Assembly: GCA_018873245.2 (NCBI GenBank)
Contig: JAEMBT020000008.1
Location: 1,722,001 to 1,786,000, forward strand
DNA from: Archegozetes longisetosus
Taxonomy: Eukaryota > Arthropoda > Arachnida > Sarcoptiformes > Trhypochthoniidae
Direction of reading: 5' to 3'
DNA: 64,000 bases
The notes below the pieces were generated by a model, which was given only the letters and a program-made list of their open reading frames with translations, did not search any database and was not told the DNA's origin. Shown piece by piece: positions 30,036-40,900 of the stretch (the first letter of the stretch is position 1; each line of letters opens with the position of its first letter). The position numbers were made by a program, and so were the translations under genes.

Positions 30036-30475
30036 TTATCACATTTCTTATAAAGCCCTTTACCACTAAACATTTTATTCTCTATCATTTCATTATGTCT
30101 TTTTGTTTCTGCTAACTGTCTCTCATTAGCTTTTGCTTGATTAACTGCCTTAGCTATTTGAGATCCTCCTGCTGCTAGGCTACCAACTGCAGATAAACCT
30201 CCTAGAATTAAAGGAAGTAAAGGTAAAAATCCACCATGTTTTCTCAGCACCTGTAATTGAGTATTACTTAACTTTAAATAAATTCCAGTTTTATTTTTGA
30301 TTGCTTTATCAATATTATTCTTTTGTGATTTAGTTAACAAAACAGGTATGTCTCCATTCAAACTATTTTTACTTAATCTGAAAGTCAAAGATTGTTTATT
30401 TTTGATTGCTTTACCTAAGTTTTTCTTTTGATTCTTTGTAAGATTAATTTTATGTTCTATATACTTATCACTCAT
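29987..30475 (-). CDS. Polinton minor virion protein with GGFLPLL motif
   Basis: Two repeats of the form LTKxQKKNxxKAIKNK in the first 65 residues are followed by a hydrophobic Gly-rich segment (GGFLPLLPLILGGLSAVGS, about 90-108). Then come a charged helix and a CDKCHGKG site near the end. The element B protein at 42105 shares the repeat-then-GG-hydrophobic layout. Such proteins are regular neighbours of the major capsid gene in Polintons and are compared with adenovirus pVI or pX. The exact role is inferred. Confidence 0.6.
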   Translation of the reverse strand: MSDKYIEHKINLTKNQKKNLGKAIKNKQSLTFRLSKNSLNGDIPVLLTKSQKNNIDKAIKNKTGIYLKLSNTQLQVLRKHGGFLPLLPLILGGLSAVGSLAAGGSQIAKAVNQAKANERQLAETKRHNEMIENKMFSGKGLYKKCDKCHGKGLFLGKSPYTN

Positions 30476-30486
30476 TTATTTAACTT

Positions 30487-31776
30487 TTAATAATCAATAA
30501 ACATTCTTGAACCATCACTAGTTAACTTCATTAATCTATCACTTAATATTAAACAATAACATTTAGTATTAGCAGGAACATTTGAATTAAATCTAGCTCT
30601 TATTCTAATATCAGAAATAGAATTCTTTAATCTTTCACTTTGTTTACTAACATCAAAGACAAATAGAGGATATAAATCTTTGAAATCATTTTGATTTATC
30701 ATAAAGTCATTATAGTTATCATTTAACCCATAACATTTCTCTCTGAATTGTTTAGCTAAGTAATAAGTAAATGAATAATCTTCTTCTTTAAAATTATTTA
30801 TAATATCTATATTTGGATATCTGATAGCATTCAATTCAACATAAATATTTCTAACATCACAATGATTAAATACTGCAGGATTTTTTTCAACATTCTTACT
30901 TTTATCAGTTTGAAAACCTATTATGATATATCTAGGTTTTTCTGAAGCACTTCTTGGACCTAAACGCCAAGTAAATTCATTACTTATTGATACATCTAAT
31001 ACATCAATATTTCTATACATGAATCCAATAGGAAATGATTTTTTACTTTCAATTAGTTTATTTAAAGAATGTAATTGTTCAAAGTTGGGAATAATATTTA
31101 TCATTGTCCATGTTATATTTGTTATTTCAACTTTACTCACTACAGTACCAGTTTTAAATATTGAATCTTCATTACCACTTCTAGTTAAAATTAAACTATG
31201 TTTTACTCCATAGATTACTTTCTTATAATCTTCACAGAAACCAAACATATGAGATAAAGGAATAACAAAACTAAAGTTCCCATCACCTCTTACTTGTATT
31301 TTATCATGTCTAATTTTAAATCCTTGATTTGCTGTTAAACTTGCTTCACCTTTATTTCTATCTAATAACCAACACATATTTAATCCAGTATTTTCAAAAT
31401 CTTTTGGATAACTTAATAAACCTTTCATTATAGACCATTGACCAGGATGATTAATAGTTTCTATAACTTTATCTCCAATTTGATATTCTATTCTATCAAA
31501 TAAGAATATTGCTCCATTATTAACTAATGTTACAACATCAGTATCTACTAGTTTACTTCCATCACTTTTAACTAATTTTCCTTTAATTGTTAAGAAACTC
31601 TTTGATGGTAAATAAAATAAATCTTGGCTTTCAATTATCATTCTTATTTGTTGATTAGAATTTAGATTACTTCCTGCTACTGGTTCATAGTTATGATAAT
31701 TATATTCAGATACACTTTCATCTATTGGAATAGAATCAGATATTTGTAAATACTCTTCTACTACATTAGTTGTCAT
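30487..31776 (-). CDS. Major capsid protein, double jelly roll
   Basis: 429 residues, intact. It is the hexon-like shell protein of the element. Features typical of Polinton MCPs are present: the N-terminal PxxxxNYH segment, LPSKSFLTIKGKL, the IEYQIGDKVIETINHPG strand-turn and the late IRARFNSNVP. It starts at an ATG reading away from the penton gene, with only 19 bases between them. Confidence 0.85.
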   Translation of the reverse strand: MTTNVVEEYLQISDSIPIDESVSEYNYHNYEPVAGSNLNSNQQIRMIIESQDLFYLPSKSFLTIKGKLVKSDGSKLVDTDVVTLVNNGAIFLFDRIEYQIGDKVIETINHPGQWSIMKGLLSYPKDFENTGLNMCWLLDRNKGEASLTANQGFKIRHDKIQVRGDGNFSFVIPLSHMFGFCEDYKKVIYGVKHSLILTRSGNEDSIFKTGTVVSKVEITNITWTMINIIPNFEQLHSLNKLIESKKSFPIGFMYRNIDVLDVSISNEFTWRLGPRSASEKPRYIIIGFQTDKSKNVEKNPAVFNHCDVRNIYVELNAIRYPNIDIINNFKEEDYSFTYYLAKQFREKCYGLNDNYNDFMINQNDFKDLYPLFVFDVSKQSERLKNSISDIRIRARFNSNVPANTKCYCLILSDRLMKLTSDGSRMFIDY

Positions 31777-31795
31777 TATTTATTAATAATAATAA
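31777..31795. promoter_or_regulatory. 19-bp bidirectional gap between MCP and penton
   Basis: The gap reads TATTTATTAATAATAA-like and is nearly self-complementary. Both genes start at its edges, so the promoter must lie here or inside the opposite gene. The same type of gap (16 bp) separates the ATPase and PLA2 genes at 36343-36358. Confidence 0.5.
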
Positions 31796-32554
31796 ATGAC
31801 AGAAGTTTACTTACAACCCAAAGATTCAATATCACTCATTTTAGATTCTAGTTCAACTGAGTTTAGAAATAGTTATTCTCCTCCAATACAATTAAAGAAA
31901 GATAAGGAATATGAAATAGCTTTAGTTAATCTAGAAACATATTACAGTTTTCCCAATATAGATAAAACAAATAATATATTTAGATATTCAATGGATAAAG
32001 GAACAACATGGATTGAAATAGAAATACCAGAAGGAAGTTATGAATTGAAACAAATCAATAATGAAACATTTAGAATTATGAAATCAAAAGGTCATTATGA
32101 TAAACGAGCAAATAAAGGTATCATTAATATCTCAGCCAATCTAGCAACATTAAGATGTATACTACAAATTAATGATCCTAATTATCAAGTTGATTTTTCA
32201 CGTGATAGATCTTTGAGTAATTTATTAGGTTATGAGAAAAAGATAATTACTGATGCTTATAATGAAGGAACTAGTACAGTAAACATTTTAACTATTAATT
32301 CAATTCTAGTTGAATGTAGTTTAGTACAAGGTTCATATCTTAATTCATCGAAAGAACCAATCATTTATAGTTTCTTTCCTAAATGTTTACCAGGAGAAAA
32401 AATAATCGAAACACCAAAGAATCTAATTTACTTACCTATTAATACTAAGTATCAAATAAATGATATTCAAATTAGATTGATAGATAATAATGGTAAGTTA
32501 TTAAATTTAAGAGATGAAAAAGTAACAATAAGATTACATTTGAAGGAAGCCTAA
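31796..32554 (+). CDS. Penton-like minor capsid protein, 252 aa
   Basis: A single jelly-roll-type beta protein that closes the capsid vertices. It matches the Polinton penton pattern: a start SISLILDSSSTEFRNSYS, the central EIALVNLETYYSFPNI, an LLGYEKK loop, and a C-terminal IQIRLIDNNGKLL ... VTIRLHL. The element B protein at 44731 shows the same order of motifs. It is intact and overlaps the next gene tail to tail by four bases. Confidence 0.85.
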   Translation: MTEVYLQPKDSISLILDSSSTEFRNSYSPPIQLKKDKEYEIALVNLETYYSFPNIDKTNNIFRYSMDKGTTWIEIEIPEGSYELKQINNETFRIMKSKGHYDKRANKGIINISANLATLRCILQINDPNYQVDFSRDRSLSNLLGYEKKIITDAYNEGTSTVNILTINSILVECSLVQGSYLNSSKEPIIYSFFPKCLPGEKIIETPKNLIYLPINTKYQINDIQIRLIDNNGKLLNLRDEKVTIRLHLKEA

Positions 32555-33336
32555 TTTGACTTATTCAAATAAACTACTGTATTAATCTCTAAACAATTAT
32601 TCGTTTTAATTTGGCCAATTCCTGAAATAAGAAATATATTATTATCTCTTATTAAAATATCAACCAAAGTTTGATTAATATATTGTTCTATATTTTGTTT
32701 TTCACATTCCTCATATCGCACACATTTAAATACATATTGATAATCTGTAAAATGTTGTGTCATTTCAGCTATATTCAATGTTTTAGTTACAACATCAACT
32801 AATATAGTTAACTTACCAACTAAATTATATAAGTTAACTATTTGAGTTGATATTAATTTCAATTCTCCACTTATAGTTTTATCATTGTATTTTAGAATCT
32901 TAAGTTTATATTCTTTAGGTGTGAAAGTATTCATCTTTTCGAAATAACTTTTAGTAACCACATCATTAGGTTCAGTTGGATCTGCAACATTTTTAATTTG
33001 TTTATTCTTCATATCTGTATTATCAAAAGATCTAAGATTACTTATTTCATGTCTAAAATAGTCATCACTAAGTTTTATTTCTTTTCGAAGATCTTCCAAA
33101 GATTTATCAGTTTTTCTTATTTTAGTATCTAATCTATCAACATACTTTTTTGTTGCAGCATCAAGTGATTCAGTAGGATTAGCTAAATTCATAATTCTAT
33201 TGTTATTCATATTGAGAGCTCCAGTCATTGTTCCTCCTGTAGATCTTACAAATTTATCAATTTCTAAGTTGATTTGTCTATCTAAATCTATATCATCTGT
33301 ATAGTTTGTTCTATAACCAAACTTATTTATTGACAT
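32551..33336 (-). CDS. Tail-fibre-like attachment protein, 261 aa
   Basis: Two shaft repeats of the phage fibre type are clear: GALNMNNNRIMNLANPTESLDAATKKYVD (residues about 38-66) and MKNKQIKNVADPTEPNDVVTKSYFE (about 108-132), separated by a coiled coil. A C-terminal beta domain with three Cys follows. Repeats of this form (N-x-I-x-N-[LV]-x-[DN]-P-T ... K-x-Y) are found in bacteriophage tail fibres. I infer a spike at the penton, because the penton gene lies next to it. Confidence 0.7.
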   Translation of the reverse strand: MSINKFGYRTNYTDDIDLDRQINLEIDKFVRSTGGTMTGALNMNNNRIMNLANPTESLDAATKKYVDRLDTKIRKTDKSLEDLRKEIKLSDDYFRHEISNLRSFDNTDMKNKQIKNVADPTEPNDVVTKSYFEKMNTFTPKEYKLKILKYNDKTISGELKLISTQIVNLYNLVGKLTILVDVVTKTLNIAEMTQHFTDYQYVFKCVRYEECEKQNIEQYINQTLVDILIRDNNIFLISGIGQIKTNNCLEINTVVYLNKSN

Positions 33337-33442
33337 TATACTTATTTATTAGTATATTTAAGTGACCCGAATCGATACTGAATCGTTACCGAATCGATAC
33401 TGTTTCACTCATTATTGTTATCCTATCATTTCCTTGTAATAA

Positions 33443-33889
33443 ATGAACGATTTACTAAAAATTAAGAATGTTAGGAGTATAACAGTCAATGATTTGAGTA
33501 ACAATTACAAAATGATATATATAAACAAATTTCAAAGTGCTTTCACAGAAGATTTAATAAACCCTACAAAGATAGATCCAAAGACAAAGAAGATAGTTAG
33601 AAAAAACAAAGAAGAACTATGTAAAGAAATAGGTCTTAGCAATACAACTTTAAAGAGATATATGAAAGATTTAGGGATGAAAAGTTTTTATAGACATGAT
33701 CATAATAAAACATATGTGAAAAGTAGGAATACTACGAAAGATGATAAAGAAGACATTGTTGAAACTACTGAAAAGAAAAAGAAATCAAAACCAAAAAAGA
33801 TAAAGAATAATGATAAAGATGATAAAGAAGAATATTATTTCGATGAAACATTTGATAAAACAATTGATGGATTGAAAACAAGGAAATAA
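33443..33889 (+). CDS. Putative helix-turn-helix protein, 148 aa
   Basis: Residues about 50-75 (NKEELCKEIGLSNTTLKRYM) look like a helix-turn-helix. The C-terminal half is a Lys/Asp-rich low-complexity tail. It could regulate the element's genes or bind its ends. The family is not recognised. Confidence 0.5.
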   Translation: MNDLLKIKNVRSITVNDLSNNYKMIYINKFQSAFTEDLINPTKIDPKTKKIVRKNKEELCKEIGLSNTTLKRYMKDLGMKSFYRHDHNKTYVKSRNTTKDDKEDIVETTEKKKKSKPKKIKNNDKDDKEEYYFDETFDKTIDGLKTRK

Positions 33890-33903
33890 TTTTTTCCTAA
33901 TAA

Positions 33904-34272
33904 ATGTCATTAATTGAAATAGTCGATAAAAGTCAAATTAAAAAAATTCAAGAAAATATAAAACGAGATTGTACAGAGTTCAATAAACTCAATGTTGGTT
34001 CTAAGGCTAAAGCAGCTGATAAATTGTATACAGAGAATAGAATATTGAAAGAATTAGGAGTATATGCTATTGATACTATTGAGAGAATGGATGAAGATAT
34101 CGAAATGAAAGATAATGAAATTAAAGTTTTATCAAATCAATTAAAAGATATAAACCAATATGATGAAAAAAAGATTCAGGATTTGCTGAACAAACATCCT
34201 GTAATTAGAAGTAATAATAAAGAAAGAGCAAAGAGGCGTTTAATGAATACACTTTCTTTGAATAATAAATGA
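33904..34272 (+). CDS. Coiled-coil protein, 122 aa
   Basis: Helical throughout, with heptads in the second half and a basic end (KERAKRRLMN). Not recognised. It starts at AATAAATG, 14 bases after the preceding stop, and its TGA overlaps the next ATG. Confidence 0.5.
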   Translation: MSLIEIVDKSQIKKIQENIKRDCTEFNKLNVGSKAKAADKLYTENRILKELGVYAIDTIERMDEDIEMKDNEIKVLSNQLKDINQYDEKKIQDLLNKHPVIRSNNKERAKRRLMNTLSLNNK

Positions 34273-34424
34273 TATCTGAATTATTATTCATTGAAGCAAA
34301 TAAGAAGTATAAGAATTTATCTTATAAATTAAATATATATAAGATCTTATTTTTCATATCTTTAATATTCAATATTATATTCATAATTTATATTCTTTAC
34401 TATAGATCTCATTCCCAACCTTAA
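34269..34424 (+). CDS. Small membrane protein, 51 aa
   Basis: The start ATG overlaps the preceding stop (ATGA). About 24 polar residues are followed by one membrane segment (ILFFISLIFNIIFIIYILYY) and a short tail. It is too short to classify, but the coupled start supports it as a gene. Confidence 0.45.
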   Translation: MISELLFIEANKKYKNLSYKLNIYKILFFISLIFNIIFIIYILYYRSHSQP

Positions 34425-34470
34425 AGAAAAATTAGTTATAAATGATAAAAATAATTATACTAACCCTAAA

Positions 34471-34665
34471 TTGAACAAAACCTTTATATTAGGTAGAGGA
34501 TTGTTATCAAATGATATAGAAAATAAAAAGAAGTATATCCCAGTAGCAACTAAGAAAGCTACCAAAGGTTCTTCTAAAAATAATAAAAAGACTTTACCAA
34601 CAGAACAACAAATATTTTTAAAGTCTTTGATAAATAAAAAAGGTAAAGGCTTTAAGAAGATATGA
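34471..34665 (+). CDS. Small very basic protein, start unclear
   Basis: A Lys-rich frame of about 65 codons (KKATKGSSKNNKKT and KKGKGFKKI) without an ATG. The frame is open further back to about 34,390. It could be a degraded DNA-condensing or core protein. It ends tail to tail with the conserved gene on the minus strand. Confidence 0.3.
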   Translation: MNKTFILGRGLLSNDIENKKKYIPVATKKATKGSSKNNKKTLPTEQQIFLKSLINKKGKGFKKI

Positions 34666-35524
34666 TCATGATGAAAATACATTCCTGTGTATTTTTATAT
34701 AATCATTCTTTGTTAATATTTTTTGTTTTACTAGTTCATCTAGTATAGCATTTATTTTATTATATTCTCCATTATTTCCTGCAGTATAAGAAGCAAGAGA
34801 TAACTGTAACTGATCTACTAATGATTTTGGATCACTAGGTAGAAAAGTTGTATTTAATTTTCCTCCAGACTTTTTGAATAAATGTGGGAATAATCTTGTA
34901 CTTATCAAATTCCATATTTCACTTTTATTTGAAAAAACTCTTTTAGAACTAGGATCAAAATTATGATAGATAGCATTAGTCTTTTCAAGTATTTCTTTAT
35001 AATCTTCATAATCTTCTTCTATACATATATCCTCGTTAGGATCTTTTTAGTTAATGGTTCCATCAATCCATCAGTTGCATTATATTTCTTACTAGCTATT
35101 TCCATAACATTATTATCAAACATTATAGGTGAATTACCAATTGAATATATATTGGTTTGAGGATTATATCTTATTGAATAACCTGCATTACTTCTATTAT
35201 CATTATCACTTAAATAAGTTTGAATTAATTTACTAACTGATAATGTTTTTGGTCCAGTTATTGGAGGTAGTTGATTTATTTTTGATATATTTTTACTTGA
35301 TTTGATGTTAATTTATCACCTAAAACATTCAACTCTTTTTTATGAACAATATTCTGTTCACTGATGGATTCTGTTATTAGTTTAAATAACTTTTCTGTTT
35401 CTTCTTTAAATCCCATATTCAGTTGTTTTTCTTGTTCAAAGTTATGTTTAATAATTTTTCTAGTTTTAAGAAAATCATTAACAATCTGATCTCTTTTCTT
35501 TGGGTCATCAATTCTCAAAAACAT
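34666..35524 (-). pseudogene. Conserved Polinton protein of unknown function, two frameshifts
   Basis: The N-terminal part (RIDDPKKRDQIVNDFLKTRK, then an MGFKEETEKLFKLITESI coiled region) and the C-terminal part (LPSDPKSLVDQLQLSLASYTAGNNGEYNKI) fit a protein seen widely in animal Polintons. The frame shifts near 35,290 and again near 35,045, each at an A run. Function unknown; it is probably a virion or packaging component, since it lies next to the ATPase. Confidence 0.6.
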
Positions 35525-35598
35525 TGTCTATTTATTATCAAATAATTAAACGATCGTTCAAAAATTGATTGATTTTTTATATCGTTAAACGGTGTTGT

Positions 35599-36342
35599 TT
35601 AACAACTGATATAAAAGTCGTTTAAGTTTCTTCTGTATTTTCCCTTATCTTTATTTGATGATAAATCAATTGTTACAAAACTATAAGGATGATTCCATGT
35701 ATTAGTACATAAATATTTAAATTCATTTTTATTAATATCTGTACAATGATCTCTATAAAAATTATCTAACGTTATATTATCTTGAGGAAATAACATAAAT
35801 AAATTTGAATTTTCTCTTATTGTTTGTCGAGGTAATTTAATATAATTCTGTGATATATAAAAAAAATCAACATTATTATGCCTTCCTCTTGTATAATATG
35901 CTTCACATTTGTTCTGTTTCTCCAACATAATATCATCAAATATTATCAGGTTTTTATGATTCTTATTCAAATCAGTTGGATCAGGTATACTTGAACTATC
36001 ATCAAAATATTCAACTATTATTTGATTCTTTTCTTTTAAACCTTGACCTATCTTTTTAATATAATAATCATCAGTTAACTTATTCTTTATTAGATCAGCT
36101 ATTAATTCTTTTGTCAAATTACTTTTTATTCCTTTAATTAACACCTGATATTCTGGTTGATGTAACGATTTACTAAAGATATATAAGTGATCATAATCTA
36201 AATAATCATTAAGTAATAGATTTAATAACAAATTAGTTTTACCACAACCTGATTTTCCTACAATACAAGCTCTAATTGAATTAGGAAGTAAAGGATTATT
36301 ATTCCTTTTATTTTCAATAGGAATTGATAGATTGTCCAACAT
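35599..36342 (-). CDS. Polinton packaging ATPase (FtsK/HerA type), intact
   Basis: 247 residues with Walker A (GKSGCGKTN near residue 35), Walker B (LIIFDD near 133) and an arginine-rich downstream segment (YTRGRHNNVDFFYISQNY) typical of these A32-like genome-packaging enzymes. Unlike its element B counterpart it is intact. Confidence 0.9.
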   Translation of the reverse strand: MLDNLSIPIENKRNNNPLLPNSIRACIVGKSGCGKTNLLLNLLLNDYLDYDHLYIFSKSLHQPEYQVLIKGIKSNLTKELIADLIKNKLTDDYYIKKIGQGLKEKNQIIVEYFDDSSSIPDPTDLNKNHKNLIIFDDIMLEKQNKCEAYYTRGRHNNVDFFYISQNYIKLPRQTIRENSNLFMLFPQDNITLDNFYRDHCTDINKNEFKYLCTNTWNHPYSFVTIDLSSNKDKGKYRRNLNDFYISC

Positions 36343-36358
36343 TTATTTATAATTATAA

Positions 36359-36895
36359 ATGATGATATATTGTTTAAAATGTAAGAGTAAAAAAGAAGTT
36401 AATAATATTAAAGAAATTTGTTCTAAAAATAATAAACCTATGATAACTGGAACTTGTTCATCTTGTGGAACTAAACTTTATCAATTTATCAAAAAAGGTA
36501 AAGGAGTTTTTAATACTTTATTAAATAAAATTCCAATACCAGAGATGCATTTATCTCTACCTAAAGATGTTTTATCTGAAAATGTAGAAAATGGTAGTTT
36601 TAATAACACGGGGAAATATAGTTATTGTGGTCCTGGAACTAAACTTAATACAAGATTATCACAAGGTTATAAAGGAATAAATAATTTAGATAAAGCATGC
36701 TTAGAACATGACATTGCATATGATAAAAATAAAGATACAAAGAATAGAAATATAGCTGATAATTTATTAGCACAAGAAGCAAATAGATTAGCAAATGATA
36801 GTAATCAACCTGATTATGTAAGAAAGGATGCTAAGAAAGTTGCAGCTTTAATGTCATCTAAATCTTGGTTAGGAATGGGGAATAAAAAACCATGA
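36359..36895 (+). CDS. Zinc ribbon plus phospholipase A2 protein, 178 aa
   Basis: The N-terminus has YCLKCKSK and CSSCG (a zinc ribbon). Residues about 80-130 match parvovirus-type phospholipase A2: the calcium loop YCGPGT, then DKACLEHDIAYD with the catalytic His-Asp. In parvoviruses this activity opens the endosome during entry. It sits head to head with the ATPase (16 bp). Its TGA is the only thing separating it from the integrase, in the same frame. Confidence 0.85.
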   Translation: MMIYCLKCKSKKEVNNIKEICSKNNKPMITGTCSSCGTKLYQFIKKGKGVFNTLLNKIPIPEMHLSLPKDVLSENVENGSFNNTGKYSYCGPGTKLNTRLSQGYKGINNLDKACLEHDIAYDKNKDTKNRNIADNLLAQEANRLANDSNQPDYVRKDAKKVAALMSSKSWLGMGNKKP

Positions 36896-37933
36896 CAATC
36901 ACTTAAAGATATTTATTTTGATCCTAAACAAGGTTATTCAGGTATTAATGATTTAGTTAGAAAAACTGGACTAAAACAAAAAGAAGTAAAAGATTTTTTA
37001 GATACAGTTGATACCTACACTTTACATAAACCAATAAGAAAAAAATTTCAAACTAGAAGAGTTTATGTTAAAGGAATAGATGATCAATGGCAAGCAGACT
37101 TAGTTGAGATGAGAGAGTTCAGTGATGATAATAAAGGGTTTAATTATTTATTAACTGTTATAGATTGTTTTAGTAAATATGCATGGGCTATACCTATTAG
37201 GAATAAAACTGCAGATGAAATACTAAAAGCTTTTGATAATATATTTAAAGAAAGAATACCTTTAAAGTTACAAACAGATAAAGGTAAAGAATTCACCAAT
37301 AACAAATTCCAAAAGTTTTTAAAGAGTAATAATATTATTTGGTTTAGTACAAACACTGATGTTAAAGCTTCTATTGTTGAAAGATTTAATAGAACTTTAA
37401 AAACTAAGATGTGGAAATATTTTACACAAGTTGGTAATAAGAAATGGATAAATATAGTTGATGATTTAGTTTATAGTTATAATAATACTTATCATACTTC
37501 AATTAAAATGACTCCAATAGAAGCTAGTAAAAAAGTGAATGAAGTTATAGTATATAAAAATTTATATACTAAAGATAATAAAACAAATAAAAATAATAAA
37601 TTTAAAGTTGGAGATAAAGTAAGAATATCAAAATATAAAGGAACTTTTGATAAAGGCTATTTACCTAATTGGACTACAGAATTGTTTACTGTTTCAAAAG
37701 TTTTAAAAACTAACCCAGTTACATATAAAATAAAAGATTTCAATGATGAAGAAGTAACTGGAATATTTTATGAACAAGAGTTAGTAAAGTTTGATAAACA
37801 AGATAGTGATTTTGAAGTTGAAAAGATCTTAAAAACTAGAACTAAAAATGGAAAGAAAGAATATTTTATTAAATGGAAAGGTTATCCAAGTTCAATGAAT
37901 AGTTGGATACCAGAAGAGAATCTAAAGAGTTAA
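36896..37933 (+). pseudogene. Retroviral-type integrase with chromodomain, no own start codon
   Basis: The frame is open right after the PLA2 stop. It contains the N-terminal LKDIYFDP segment, the DDE core (WQADLVEM, QTDKGKEF, the Glu in SIVERFNRTLK) and a C-terminal chromodomain (YFIKWKGYPSSMNSWIPEENL). No ATG precedes the first conserved residues; the first ATG (37109) lies after the first catalytic Asp. So it needs readthrough of the TGA, an unseen start, or it is inactive. Confidence 0.8.
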
Positions 37934-40900
37934 TTTTCTACTTCTCTTATTCTATAATGACCATATGAAATTGTATTTATATTATCATCAAGAATAATTC
38001 TTTTATCATCTTCATCAGCTAATGCTATTTTTTCTTGAGTAATAGAATGTAGATTATGTTTATAAGATTGAATTAAATTTTGTTTTATAATTTTTTTCTT
38101 CTTATCAAATATGCATTTTTCATAATCATCACCAGTTATGTCAGTTTCAACTACTGAACTTTTGATACCTTTATTCTTTTTCTTTGATTTAATTTCTACT
38201 TTATTTATAGGATCCCAACTATCATAATAATATGATTTTGCTCTTAGTCCAATAAACTTTGACATTATATTACCATTTAGTTCATCTTTAAATTTTCCTA
38301 AAACGCCTTGATTTTTGGTTTTAATTTCCTCTCTCTTCTTTTGATTTATTATAAATTATTGGATGATTATCACTATAATTTGATAAATCAAAGTAATCTA
38401 GAAAATTCTCAATAATATCCTGATAAACATCATCTGTTTGAATTTCTAATACAAATGAATCAGTATCTGTATAGCATAAAGTAATTTTATTCCCATAATA
38501 TGGTTTTAAAACGTTATAATAGAAATCATACATAATATATTTAGCATAATCTAATATTGTTGTTCCAACATAAATTGGTTTGTTAAAGTAAATTTCCTTT
38601 TGTTTTTCTGTACTTATTACTAGATTTTCACTAATACAAACATGATTTTTATATGTAGTTTTGCTAATTATCTTTTTCGCCTTTTGTTTTGAATTAACAA
38701 TTGTAATTTTCTTTCTTTGTCTTAAGTTTTCACAAGTTTTTCCGAATACTGAGTTATTTTTCAATTTATAAATATTCTTATCGAACTCATTATTTGCCTC
38801 TTTTCTCTTTTTAGTATTAAACTTAACATATTTTCTCATCCACTTTTTCTGATCAAATTGTATTATTTTATGAATCTTTTTAACTTTTAAACCTAATTTT
38901 AAATACAAGCATAATGTTTTAATATGTATTGAATACTCATCTTTATCATATAATGTTGTTAGTAGTTTATCTACCTTATTAATTTTCCTATGTTCAGGTG
39001 CTAATGGATAATCATTATGTAAATCATGTAATTCTTTTTGATATTCTAAATCAACTACAAACTGCATTCCTAAATCTTCATAAGTATAAATTTCTTTAAG
39101 AAAGTTATCATAATTTTCATTCAAAATTGAATTTAGTGTCATTACCAAATCATTATTTTCACTAAAATTCTTATAAGGAAGTGGTATAGTCATTGCTTTA
39201 CCATATAAATTATTTGCGTCAATATATAATAAATATGTTGAAGGTTTTGAAGGATCATAATTAGGTAAATGTTTATTATTTGCTTTAATATATCTTTTTG
39301 AACATTGTGATAGACCACCTCTTTTTGCTTTTTCAAATATCATTAACATATTTTCATCTGTTAATAATTCCAATTGTATTTTTGAAATTTTTAAAGTAAT
39401 ATCCTAGCATAAACTTGTTAAAGATATATAATATGAAGGATCTAAGTTGAAAGTTTTTAATTCTGTTTTAACAAAATTTTCCCATACATCTGCTAATAGC
39501 AATACATCTGAAATACTATATAAACAGAGGAGTCCTTTAGCAATTTTTATATTAAATGTTTCTACAACTTGTTTGAAAAGGTTAAAGTCTTCATCTGTAC
39601 ATTCTTTCTTATTTAAATCATCATAGAAATCTTCTTTAGTTATTTGATTAATATTACACTTTAATCTATCAATATTATTATAGAAACTATATGGAAAAGG
39701 TAATTTTTTAAATAATAATTTTCGTTGTTCTAATTGTTGGAAATGTAAAGAAACATTTCTAAAACAATTGTTTTCTAATGCACTAGTAATTTTATTCAAA
39801 CTTCCTTTCAGAAAGTTATAAGAATCAATAAATCTCAAGTAAAATTTATAATCATAATCCTTAATCTTTTTTGTGTATATTGGTACTTGCAGAAACTGAA
39901 ACTTTTCTGTTGATTTACCGAATAGTTTCATATCATCAGAGAATTTTGATAATTCTTCTAAAAATAAATGAATATTATATCCAAATAAATTATGTGCAAT
40001 TACTGTAACATAATTTGGTAATTTATAATTAACATTACATGTTTTATGAGCTGCCCCTCTATATTTTCCATTTAAGTGATCATGATCTCTAGCTTTTTCA
40101 TCTCCAGCCTTAAATTCTTTTTCACATATAAAACACACTTTAGCTTGTTTAAATGATTTTTCTTCCTCTTTTGTTAATACTTTCATGGGTTTATTGATAT
40201 GATAAATATTACTTAATTTCTCACCAATGTCTTTTAATTTAATAACAAACTGTTCAGAAACACTAGAAATATTATTATGTAATAAGAATATTGGTTCTTT
40301 GAATATTTCATCTTGTGCCCAGTCTTCTTTTTCATATTCTTCTGATAATAAAAGATAAATTGTTGCACATAATGGTTTATGATTTTGAATTATTATACTT
40401 TTACCTTTAAGTTTATTTTCTTTCTCTAAAATAGATTCAAAGTCAAAGATTATTTGAATTGGTTGTTTTAAAGATTTGGCATAATTTTTAAATTCTAATA
40501 TGTCATCAACATTTGCTATAGGCATTCTTATACAACTTTCCTCATTTTTATAACAATCTTTGATATGGATATTTAATTGTTCTTGTGATTTTTGATCTCT
40601 AAAACAATTTTTGCATAAGAAAATTCTTTCTTTATGATTAGTGATTTGACTTCTTATAAGCTTAGATAAATCATTAATTAAACTATAATGACCGATTTTA
40701 GTGTTTTCATCAGGTGGTAAAAATAATATATCTATATCATATGGTTTAATATGCTTTGATATATAGCAAGGATATAAGAATAAGGTAGCATTCTTAACAA
40801 TGGTATCATCAATAACTATTTCTTCACTATGATCAAAGGATATTATATTGATAGAAATATCAGGATTTTGTTTTTTAAATAATTTAAAATATTTTTCATT

